The translations under genes and the position numbers were made by a program. A stretch of DNA of 64,000 nucleotides from Jacaranda mimosifolia (Eukaryota > Streptophyta > Magnoliopsida > Lamiales > Bignoniaceae), in contig CM032120.1 of NCBI GenBank assembly GCA_018894105.1, forward strand, positions 25,442,710-25,506,709, read 5' to 3'. The notes under the pieces are model-generated. The model was not told the DNA's origin. It saw only the letters and a program-made list of their open reading frames with translations, and did no database searches. Positions 24,026 to 34,400 of this stretch are shown in pieces (the stretch's first letter is position 1; the number at the start of each line of letters is the position of its first letter).

Positions 24026-24807
24026 TGGAATATATAATTTAAAATTTTAAAATTATATATGTTAAGAGAGTATTTAATTTTTATTTTTTGTTATTTTATT
24101 TTTAATTAATAGATAAATTTAAGTAAATTTGATTAAATTATTTTAGATACTTGTATGATTTTAATTTTTTATTTTTTTTATTTCTACTTGGTTTAAAATT
24201 TTAATATTTAAATTTTTTATTAATAATAAAATATATTCAAATTTATCATGAATAATTTAAAAAATATTGAAATTACACTCAAAATATATGAAAAATATTA
24301 CAAATAGGTTCAAATACATTTTTATCTCAAAAATAATAAGAACAATTATCGGAGGATATTTTTGAATTTTCACATCAATTTTCAAATGATGTCAACAAAT
24401 TTGTTAATGAAGACTAACGATTCTTTAAAAATTTCAGATTGGCGAAATTAGAGTCATTACAATTCTTTGGGCTTATTTAGAATTAAGTCAAATCTTAGGG
24501 GTTTCTATGTAATTAATCAAAAATAAAAATATTAATATTTAACAGAGTTTGTGGCATTTTCCGTCAATTTTAATGGCGAGGGACCAAAGTGTTAAAAAAG
24601 TTACGAAATTTCGACCAAAAATGTTCAATACCATAAGTTCGGGATTAACAATACATACACAATTAAATTATGGAACAAAAAATGTAACTTTCCCCATTGC
24701 GATTCTTCATTTTATAGAATGAACTAACTTTGACTTCTTTATTAAATTTTAACTTTGAATTTAGGCTTCCAATTGAGGAAGATGGATATATGCCATTCCA
24801 TTTCACT

Positions 24808-25547
24808 TAGGTTTGGCAATTTGAACCCATCCTGCGGGTATCCGCTCCTACTCATTTCGATGGGGCGGGTAAAAAACCCAATCCGCATGAGATGGGGTGG
24901 GTTTTAGTGCAAATTTTGTGCGTGCGGGCGGGGCGGTTTCGGGTTCAAAACCAAACCAACCCGCCCAGCCCCGGGTATATAGCATTAACAGTTTTTTTTG
25001 TTATAGCATTAACAATTTTTTTTTTTAAATTTAGATGATAAACCTCTCGAGTTGGGTGAATATGCTACAATTAATGATGATATCGAAGATGACGAAAATT
25101 CTCATGTGCCACTTGCTTGATGATGATGGAGAGTTATGCTAGAGTATCAAGTGTAGATTTTATCGTTTTTATAGTTGACTTTTTTATATTCTAGTTTTTT
25201 GTTGGCATATTTGGATATTATCATGTTAAATTATCTTTATTTTTATGAGATTGTTGTGAGTTGACATATTGCATAGATTATTGAAAGACTTAACAAAATC
25301 TGTGTTTGATTTTTGTGGCTATGATATTTATAAAGACAAAGCTATTATTTTATTTGAAATTGTACTAAGTTGTTGTGAATTGGACGGATCAAGACGGAGT
25401 TGAGCGGGACGGGTGTGGGTTTTATATGTTTAATATGGGGCAGGTTGAGATTTTCAAATCTAAAACCCATGGAGTGGGTTTCAAAATATTTTTCTAAGTG
25501 CGGGGCGGATTCGAGTTTAAGGAAAACCCGCCCCATTGCCAAGCCTA
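24808..25547 (+). mobile_element. non-autonomous hAT element (740 bp)
   Basis: The ends are TAGGTTTGGCAAT and, inverted, TAGGCTTGGCAAT, with GGGGCGGG-type subterminal repeats on both sides. The flanks are ATTTCACT and ATTTTCACT, an 8-bp target duplication with one extra T in the right copy. A short acidic frame inside (about 25033-25120) could be the tail of a lost transposase, but this is weak. It lies about 110 bp right of the outer MULE. Confidence 0.85.
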
Positions 25548-26297
25548 ATTTTCACTTATAATTATAGATTAAAAGGCTAATAGAGTAGAAACACCATTAA
25601 AATGGAAGTTGCAATTACTAGTAAAATACTAAATTCCAACTTATTACGCATATTTTTTATTTTCAAATTCAATATAATTAATTTTAATTTCTATTATATT
25701 TTTTTACCTTACATATCCCCACTAAAAAGTTATTAAAATTTGAATTTTAACCTTTACATATGGAAGTATGAGAACAATATTGTTGGACCAATTTAATATT
25801 TCATATATAATTTATTTTAATGTGAGACATTTGGTTCAAATTTTGAGGGTCGCATTTGTTACACGGGATTAATAACCACACCTAATTTTGGCCAACTAAA
25901 AATAGAGATTGTTTGAATGAATTAATATATCTATTAAAATAAGAGATTCTGGTTTAGTTTATAGAATCCATAATACTGCGTTCCTGTTTGATTTGATAGA
26001 TTATAAAAGACTATTTTGATAAATTTCGTTATTGCTCCTAATATGAGGGGCAAGATAGTAATTTAGGTGTCAATAAAAAGGACAAATCCATCTACTTATA
26101 TTTTAATTGACCTGACAATATTTCAATCTAAGACTCAACTGTGAGGTGACAATTAACATTAATAGCATGAAAATACTGGTCAGAGCCAATTTCAATTCGA
26201 TCTATCACCATAATTTCCTGTATCAAACAATCTATTAATAAAAATTAAAAGAATTAATCACTATAATCTCCTCATCGAAGGCGGTCTAGCTATTTAG
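25548..26297. other. AT-rich intergenic DNA upstream of the oxidoreductase gene
   Basis: No coding frame, RNA gene or element boundary was recognised. Confidence 0.6.
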
Positions 26298-26861
26298 GTA
26301 ATATTTGGATATGAATTATGTGTTTTGGGAGAATGAATTTTGGGAGTAGGGTTGAGGAATATGAAATTTGTGTTGAGTAATGTGATGTATGTATTTGTTT
26401 ATGTTTTGGGAATAGTAAAAAAAATTATTTTGGGAAAATTTGGTATATTTGTTTATGTTTTGGGAGGAGACAAATTCTACTGTAGCAGCCAAATCAATAC
26501 CTTTTTGTTGAATTTTTGGGGAGAAAATAGAACTGAGTGATTTTATTTTTTTTGGAAAAAATTTGGTGTATTTGTTTTTTTTTTGGGAGGAGACAAATTC
26601 TATTGTAGCATCTAAATTAATGCCTTTTTGTTGGATTTTTTTGGGTGAAAATAGAATTGAGTGATTTTTTTATTTTTAGAATAGTAGTAAAATATGTACG
26701 ATGTATATATTGAAAAATAATTTTTTTTTGAGAATAAAGAAAGATAGAAAAGAATATTTTAAAAATTTTAATTTAATATTTTAAAAGAATTTTTTTTATA
26801 TATTTGGTTATATTTTAGAAAAATAATTTTGTTTCTCCAAAATATAATCAAACGTAGTCTT
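26298..26861. mobile_element. possible MITE next to the oxidoreductase gene
   Basis: The left part (ATTTGGATATG...TTTTGGGAGAA) and the inverted right part (GTTTGATTATATTTTGGAGAAA) are loosely complementary, as in a MITE. The region is low-complexity and T/G-rich. No convincing target duplication was found. Confidence 0.3.
26435..26675 (+). repeat. imperfect tandem duplication of about 120 bp
   Basis: Two successive copies share GGGAGGAGACAAATTCTA, CTTTTTGTTG and GAGTGATTTT at about 119-bp spacing. They differ by scattered substitutions and a T-run length change. The pair lies 300-550 bp upstream of the oxidoreductase start. Confidence 0.8.
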
Positions 26862-26978
26862 ATTTTTTTTGTATTCTCCCCACAAATGGATAATGGGATA
26901 TGGGATCAGCAAATAATGCCCCATCCAACCACAAAAACCCATAGCAAAAGAACCCCTCCCATCCACCCCCCACCCCAA

Positions 26979-28430
26979 ATGTCAGTCACTGCAGTCTTCT
27001 CTTCCTCTCCCCTTTCCTCCCCTTCTTCCGGTTTCAAAAAATTCAAATCTTTCAAGCCACCCAATGCTACCTCACAGCAAATATCGGAGCACTCTTCCCC
27101 ACCCAGTAAAAACCCATCTTCTCCTCAGCCATTCAATAAGACTGGCGTCATTGTAGTCGGCGCCGGGCTAGCCGGCTTAGCCGCAGCGGCTCGGCTTCAA
27201 TCTGAGGACATCCCTTTCCTCCTTGTCGAAGCCTCCGACGCTGTCGGCGGCCGTGTTCGTTCGGATGTCTTCGACGGCTTCACTCTCGACCGCGGATTCC
27301 AAATCTTCATCACGGCTTATCCCGAAGCTCAGAAGCTCCTTGACTATGATGCTCTTGATCTCCAAAGATTTTACTCTGGCGCCCGGGTTTTTTACGATGG
27401 CCGCTTCCACACTGTAGCGGATCCGCTGCGGCATTTTTCCGATGCGCTCCAGTCTCTGACGAATCCCATCGGTACGGTCATTGATAAGTTGTTGATAGCA
27501 TTGACTAGAATTAGGGTTTTGAGCCAGTCGGATTATGAGATTTTGACTGCGGATGAGGTGAAGACGATTGACTTGTTGAGGGAAACCGGATTTTCGGATT
27601 CGATCTTGGACCGGTTTTTCCGACCATTTTTCGGTGGGATTTTTTTCGACAGGGAGCTTGAAACGACTTCTCGTTTGTTCAATTTCGTGTTTAAGTGTCT
27701 TGCTTTTGGGGATAATACACTCCCAAAGAATGGCATTTCCGCCATTCCTGAACAGTTGGCAGGTAAATTGGATCCTAGTTCGATTATATTAAATTCAAGA
27801 GTAGTTTCCATTGATTACGAGTCGGAGGAGGCTATAATTGTGAATCTGGAAAGTGGAGAGTCATTGAGGAGTGATCTTGGGGTGATACTAGCAATTGAAG
27901 AATTTGAAGCTGTGAAGATTTTGGCGGGAAAAATGGACCCGGGACAGGTGAAGATGCCCGTTCGGAGCACAGTTTGTTTGTATTTTTCTGTGGATAGTAA
28001 CAAGGTTTCGGTTAAAGACCCCGTGTTGTTTTTAAACGGGTCGGTTGGAGGGATTGTGAATAACATGTTTTTTGCAACCAACGTAGCTCCTTCTTATGCT
28101 CCACCCGGAAAGGCTTTGGTGTCCGTATCACTTATCGGGTTGTATGATAGCGTGCCTGATGAAGAATTGGTGGAACGGGTCGTGAGGGAATTATCGGATT
28201 GGTTTGGGGAGAAGGCGGTTGGGTGGTGGAGCTACTTGAGAATGTATAGGATAGGTTTTGCCCAACCAAACCAATGTCCCCCAACCAATTTGATGAAGGA
28301 TCCAAGGCTGAAGCCTGGGTTGTATATATGTGGGGATTATGTGACTAGTGCGACATTTGATGGGGCCTTGGTTTCTGGGAGGAGGGCTGCTGAGGCTCTG
28401 TTGAAAGATAGGGCAAAAATTAAAGTATGA
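26979..28430 (+). CDS. FAD-dependent amine-oxidase-type oxidoreductase, probably plastid
   Basis: A single-exon gene of 483 codons. The frame is open from 26829, but the Met at 26979 is preferred: it begins a Ser/Pro-rich, basic, acid-poor stretch of about 50 residues that looks like a chloroplast transit peptide, whereas the upstream extension looks untranslated. Residues 58-66 (VVGAGLAGL) form the dinucleotide-binding fold, and VEASDAVGGRVRS (about 83-95) is the second FAD motif of amine oxidases, phytoene desaturases and protoporphyrinogen oxidases. The C-terminal FAD block (YICGDYVTSATFDGALVSG, about 446-465) is intact. It resembles the plant 'FAD/NAD(P)-binding oxidoreductase family' whose substrate is not established. 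No frame break or missing FAD motif is seen. It is not phytoene desaturase, ZDS or PPOX by the sequence I can recall. Confidence 0.9.
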   Translation: MSVTAVFSSSPLSSPSSGFKKFKSFKPPNATSQQISEHSSPPSKNPSSPQPFNKTGVIVVGAGLAGLAAAARLQSEDIPFLLVEASDAVGGRVRSDVFDGFTLDRGFQIFITAYPEAQKLLDYDALDLQRFYSGARVFYDGRFHTVADPLRHFSDALQSLTNPIGTVIDKLLIALTRIRVLSQSDYEILTADEVKTIDLLRETGFSDSILDRFFRPFFGGIFFDRELETTSRLFNFVFKCLAFGDNTLPKNGISAIPEQLAGKLDPSSIILNSRVVSIDYESEEAIIVNLESGESLRSDLGVILAIEEFEAVKILAGKMDPGQVKMPVRSTVCLYFSVDSNKVSVKDPVLFLNGSVGGIVNNMFFATNVAPSYAPPGKALVSVSLIGLYDSVPDEELVERVVRELSDWFGEKAVGWWSYLRMYRIGFAQPNQCPPTNLMKDPRLKPGLYICGDYVTSATFDGALVSGRRAAEALLKDRAKIKV

Positions 28431-30454
28431 TCTTTAGAATTTTTTAAACTGTAGAAATGTTCTCTGCATGTGAACCAATTCTTTTGTAAGTTTGTTAATA
28501 TTTAATATAAAACATAATTCATCTGTGTTCGTAATTCTGTAAAGCTCACCAATTCTTTCATACTTAAGAGAAAGAGTTACATTTGAAATACTTGGTGCTA
28601 TTACTGTAGATATATGTTTGTTTATTTGTCAGGAGTGGCATGATAAGCAATCTACAAACTGTCGAACTGTCAGTCTCAGTTAACATTATTCTTGATATCT
28701 TTTGCTAAGTGCTTTTCTGGTACTGTTACTTAGTTCTGAGTTCTAAGGCAGTTTGGTTGTGTGAAATGGATACAAGCAAGAAGCCAAGAACTTGGGAGAC
28801 CAAAGTGCAGTTCCTGTTACTGTTGGTGGGCTGGCCTATCTGGTTTGGCAACATCCATACCATTATACCAAGTGTATTACTAGGATATTCCAGCAGCAGA
28901 ACTTGTATGCACTTACTAAACACTCTCCTGGTTCTTGTTCTGCATGGAGCTGATGCTAATCACAACGTAAGTACATTTACCACTCAATGCACTGAATCTT
29001 ACTGCAGTTATTTTGGTTTGGATGAGTTAATATACGATGTAAAACAGTTAGATTTTGGTTGGAGCTTGAATATAAAGGAAACTTTATAGTTTGCGAGCTA
29101 TTTGTAGCAATTTGTTGAATTTTGAATACAAAAGACCGTAAGAGTTAAATTTTGGTTTTGAAGCTTGAATATAAAAGAAACTTTATAGTTTTCGTGCTAT
29201 TTGTAGCAATAAGTTGAATCTGAAGCTACACTTGGTTTCCCACACCCTATTAGATTTGGCGACTGTTATTCTAGGCTGGGATGGCATCAAGGATGGTGTA
29301 AGTGGATTTTACAGGCAGGACTATGCCTCCCCATTAATAAGGTGAATCGTTTCTGGTGAAGCCAATGTGAGTTAGAACATTGCCCAAGAATGCAATGCAA
29401 TACCCCCATGCTTGGAATGGTTTTTCGTATTTTCTTTTCTTTTTTCCCCCTTGCATGGATCTGCAGGAATTTCCACGAATGTGGTATATAGTCTCAAGTT
29501 TCCAGTTGATGTTCTTCTTGTGACAAGTACATTGGGAGAAACTGCAGCTTCAGATTAGATACAATCTTTCTAATCTGAAGTCCACTTATGTACCAGTGAC
29601 ATAGAATGCTGGTTGTTTGGAGTTAAAAGTTCTCTCTTCTTTGGTAGCTTTTGCTCCTCTGAAGTGTTTGCCTCACTACATTTTTGTATTAGATCTTATT
29701 TACTCAATTTATAGATAGTCAATGTTCATTACTTTCCCTTTCTCCAGTTATTGTAAATCTTCATGGGTGATTTGTCATCAACTCATTGTAACATAATTGT
29801 GTAAATATTTCTATTAATTACATTATATAAATATAACATGTACAAGAAGTGTGATGACAACTTACAGCATGATTTTTTTTTAATATAATAATACAGTATA
29901 CTATATATGGAAAAATATAGATGCCCCCAAAACTAAGTGTAATATTTTATGTATGCACTAATACAAAGAACGTGTAAAAATGGCTAAATTGTGATAAAAA
30001 AAAATAAAAAAATTCATTTCATAGTTCTTACAAAATATTTAAATTGCGAAAACCCAAACTTACTTGTGAAACTAGGGTTCACCGGTTCAAACAACTAAAA
30101 TTATTTAATATTTGATTTAGGATTAATTACTAAAAATTCATTTGAGTTTGATTCATTAAATATAGTAAATTAAATTTAAATATTTTTTTAAGAAAACTTG
30201 AAATTTGAATCAATTGATAAAAAAGATTATGAAATATACATAGAAAGATCAAATGCTTCAATTATTTGTTCTTTTTTATTTGGTATTTGATTTGATTAAA
30301 AATTATTTAAAACTGACTAAATATTTATTTAAAATAAGGTAAAAAGTTTAAAAGATTTAAATAAATATTTGTTCAGCCTAATTGATTTTTTGTTAAATGT
30401 TTATACACGCATGCACATTCATTAATATTTGATTTAAATTTTACATACGGAGGT
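28431..30454. other. 3' flank of the oxidoreductase gene and intergenic DNA
   Basis: It probably includes the 3' UTR. A frame of 126 codons at 28709-29089 has no recognisable domain and is not called. Beyond 29800 the DNA becomes very AT-rich with no gene seen. Confidence 0.6.
29047..29227 (+). repeat. imperfect tandem duplication of about 100 bp
   Basis: Two copies share GCTTGAATATAAA, GAAACTTTATAGTTT and GCTATTTGTAGCAAT in the same order, with small differences. Confidence 0.8.
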
Positions 30455-30462
30455 GTGAGCAA

Positions 30463-31178
30463 CAATGTTTTGAAGATCGGACTAGATCGATCGGTCCGAT
30501 TCAAATATAAAAATCGGTGACTTTTTGAACCGGTCAAAATTGGTTAAACCGATATCGGATGGAACGGTTGACCACCGGTTCACTTATTTTTCTGTTTTTT
30601 TAAAAATCTAAAAATTATTATTTTAAAAAAATGAAATATATGTATATATATATATATATATATAAGAGAAATTATGAGTTGATGATGATTATTAAAGATT
30701 TCGGATATGTAATTTTTTGAAATATGAATTTATTTTCTTAAAATTTAATAAAGCGGTAGTTATATGTGAATGCTTATGTTTAATTTGTTATTTTATTTTA
30801 TTTAATCTCTTAGATTGTGTTGAATATTTAGTGTAGAAAAATTTATTTTTACTTGGAGTTAAAGTATAAAAAATTAATTACTTAAATTAATATGAAATAT
30901 TATTTTTTATTTATAGTTGAATAATTGTAAAATAGTATTTTTTCTAAATAATATATTTAAAAATAAGTAAGTTAAATTTTTTTCAAATAATATTCCTTCT
31001 ATAATATTGAAAGTTTTATTTTTTATTAACATTAAAATATTATATATATTTATAAAATTAAATATAATTATCACATCATTATAGTATTATACTGATTAAA
31101 TCAATAGTCCAAATAATTGTTAAACTAGTAATTAGTAGCATTACCGATTATTTGATCAGTCCGATTTTAAAAACATTA
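30463..31178. mobile_element. hAT MITE directly upstream of DRP5B (716 bp)
   Basis: It is flanked by a perfect 8-bp duplication, GTGAGCAA (30455-30462 and 31179-31186). The ends CAATGTTTTGAAGATCGGAC and, inverted, TAATGTTTTTAAAATCGGAC match. The left subterminal part is rich in CGGTCCGAT/ACCGGTT words; the interior is AT-rich with a (TA)n tract. It has no coding capacity. The right end is 243 bp before the DRP5B start codon. Confidence 0.9.
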
Positions 31179-31368
31179 GTGAGCAATAATGCAAGGAGGG
31201 TGCTACCGTGCTAGTCCAAATTTTCGGAAGCAAGCGCGCGAATGGATCGGGGTGGGGACAAAGACTGAACAAAAATTAAAAAAATCCACAAAAACCTCCA
31301 AACGACTTTCTGATAAAACTCACCGCATAGTCACACACTCTTCCCTCACTCCCCTCGAACTGTCCAAC

Positions 31369-31370
<2 letters not shown>

Positions 31371-31414
<44 letters not shown>
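31371..31414 (+). repeat. (AG)n microsatellite in the DRP5B 5' leader
   Basis: About 22 uninterrupted AG units end 7 bp before the DRP5B start codon, so they should be in the 5' UTR. GA-rich leaders are frequent in plant genes. Confidence 0.95.
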
Positions 31415-31415
<1 letters not shown>

Positions 31416-31421
31416 CAGAGA

Positions 31422-34400
31422 ATGGAGGATACAGACTCCAGCAAACAATTCAACAATGGAGAAGGGTCAGCAGAAATGGAAGAAGGGCAATGGAAGCTGT
31501 ACGAGGCGTACAATGAGCTGCACGGTCTGGCGCAGGAGTTCTCGACGCCGTTCGACGCGCCGGCGGTGCTGGTGGTGGGTCACCAGACTGACGGAAAGAG
31601 CGCACTCGTAGAGGCCCTAATGGGGTTCCAGTTCAACCACGTCGGCGGCGGCACCAAGACCCGCCGCCCCATTACCCTCCACATGAAGTTCAACCCCGAT
31701 TGCTACATCCCTCTCTGCTACCTCTTATCTGACTCCGACCCATCAATTCCCCAGGAAAAGTCTCTCCAAGAAATCCAGGTGGTGTTCAAAAATCCGCAAT
31801 CTGTATTTATTCGCATGTAAACTGGTATGATGGGGAAAGGTATAATTTAGAGATAAGTTCGATGCACTATTTGGCTGGTATTAAAGGGCTAAGTTAATCT
31901 AATTCTTCATGCTGAACTGATTTCGAACAAATTATATATAAAACTTGGGTAAATGGGAGTATAAAACCAAAAGAAAAGTTGGATAGAGCTCTGTGATGTT
32001 GGAAATATGCTGTTTTTACTATTCTAACAGGCGAGGAAGCTTGAGACCTGATGTTTTCTGCATTCCCCTACTTTTCCCCTTATAAAGTTTGTTCTTAGCG
32101 AGGAAAATGAAGAATATGCAAGGGTTTCAAGAAATGCAAAAAGCTTCAAGTAAACTGGATGCTATGTTTAACAATTGACTAATTTTGTTTTGGCGGGAAG
32201 GGTTTGATATTAGTATAAAGCTAGTGCAAACTGCAAATTTTGATGTTGCCATTGCTTTAAAGGCTGATACTGGTGGAATTATGTTAAGAGGACCCTTTTC
32301 TTGGTCTAACTTTGTTTATAGCTGCAGTAATTTGTAGTTCTATAAGCTTAGGCATATTACCCTTTTTTTCCTGTCTAATTTAGTTTGTACCTGTGGTAGT
32401 TTGCGTAATCAGTAAGCTTAGTATCTTATATCCTAGCTTGACAAATGAAATATTGAAAACTGTAAAAAAAAAATTTCAAGAAAGCTTAGCTAGTCATTTG
32501 TTCATGGAGAATGAGATAAGCATTTATATTTGGTGTAGTCCCTTTAACATTTTGCCTGCCATCGGTATATAATCTATAATGGATGAAAGCTATGGCTGGG
32601 CTGATTTTTATAACCCCCACTAGTTTTATTCAATTTGTGTAGGCTTATATCGAAGCTGAAAATATGAGGCTGGAGCGAGAATCTTATCAATTTTCATCAA
32701 AAGAAATAATAATCAGAATAGAATACAAGTACTGTCCAAATCTTACCATTATAGACACTCCTGGACTTATTGCCCCAGTTCCAGCTCAAAAAAATCATGC
32801 ATTGCAGGTAATTAGTAACTTCAAATAAGTTCCTTTTCACCTCAGAATCACTTACAGACTGATCGTTGAGAAGCTACATGTGGCAGACTCAAGCTCGGGC
32901 TGTGGAGTCTTTAGTGAGGGCTAAAATGCAGCATAAGGAGTTCATCATATTATGCCTTGAAGATTGCAGTGATTGGAGCAATGCCACAACTAGGAGGGTA
33001 GTGATGCAAGTATGTTCCTTTTTTGTCTTAGGTTTATTAAGATGATGATAACGAGCACAGAAGCCTCAAGTTGCTCATTCCTGTTGGTTAACTGAAAGAA
33101 ACTGTCTTGCATACATCATCTTTGTACTCTGAACTCCAGAAATCGCATTGTAGGAGAATTGTCACAAACTCATGCTCACATGTCATGCACTGCAGTTTAT
33201 AGGAAGTTTGTTTTTCCAGTAGCAGTTGAGAAGGCCTATCAATATTGATTCACTCTTAGTTCTCCAATTCACTTCTGCAAACAGGAGTTTGGAGGGTAAA
33301 ATTATATGAATAGTCCTTTAACAAGTTCCCACTTTGATCTCTAATGATTACATGAATAGTCCCTCTAACAAGTTTTAACAGTTGTAATTTCTCTACATGG
33401 CGTTAGGTCTTAACAGTTGTAATTACTCTACTTTTTATAGAAGCTCAAATCCCCCCATCCCCTCTGTTCCTCACACACACAGAATGAGCTTATTTAAAGT
33501 CCAAGATTGTTAAGACTACTTTCTTAGGTGAGGCCATGACAAGCCACAGCATTCTTTTAAACATCCTTACACTTATGTTTGCAATGGTGAAATTGGTGTT
33601 GGTTACATGTTTACGCCCTCAGACACATATGCTGGGCATAACTCCTATTCACCCACTAAGTCAGAGATTGCTCTGAGACTCAAGTGAAGCTTGAGGAATT
33701 TATTCATAGCATTTAGAAGATTGGAGCTATAATGCAAATTTTCTAAACTTCACAGCTGATATCTTCTCCTTGTTGAATGCTTTCAAAGCTTTCACTGTTT
33801 GGGAAAGGATTGATTTCATCTTGCACTTTATGTAGATCGATCCTGAACTTTCAAGGACTGTAGTTGTATCAACAAAGCTTGATACAAAGATCCCTCAGTT
33901 TGCACGTGCTTCGGATGTGGAAGTTTTTCTTTCTCCACCTGCAAGCACACTTGACGGCTTTATGTTGGGTGATTCACCTTTTTTCACTTCTGTTCCTTCC
34001 GGAAGAGTTGGATCTGGGCATGAATCAGTCTACAGATCTAACGATGAGTTCAAACAGGTTAGGCTCCTTTTCCTTTTGAGCTCCTTTTCCTTTTGAGCTG
34101 CATTTTATTCGAGGGCCAGTTTTCTAAGAGAGTGTTGTATCCTATGATGACATCTGATAGACAATCTAGCATTCAGTGATATGAGTAATTTAACTAGTGA
34201 CTAAATCTTATCTCTCCTTTAATTTGTAGAATTAAGAACTTGACTAATCTTGAATTACCTATCTAAGAGCTTACATGTTATCATGGAATTATGTATTGCG
34301 CACAGTTGGTAGACTTGATTTACGTTTTTAATCAATTTTCATGAATTACTCGAATGACCTGTCTAAGACATGAAATTATTTTTTATTTTTTGTTTATTTA

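Larger units (their letters stand above)
7496..24695 (+). mobile_element. outer Mutator-like element (MULE), left-truncated, heavily nested
   Basis: Sequence collinear with the MULE at 8398-12805 appears in four pieces: 7496-7577, 8265-8397, 12806-13036 and 24026-24695. The breaks are exactly where the hAT element, the inner MULE and the Gypsy element sit. The right terminus (about 24555-24695) matches the inner copy's right terminal inverted repeat. The left terminal repeat and the first several hundred bases are absent, so the left end is deleted. No transposase coding is visible, so it was non-autonomous. It is the oldest layer of the nest. Confidence 0.75.

Noticed and set aside
28709..29089. 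126-codon frame after the oxidoreductase gene
   Set aside because: The N-terminal part is hydrophobic and featureless, its 3' end runs into a tandem duplication, and no family was recognised. It is likely 3' flank.
31189..31611. 140-codon frame overlapping DRP5B exon 1
   Set aside because: It is in another frame from the true gene and runs through the AG repeat as an Arg-Glu run; it is a shadow.
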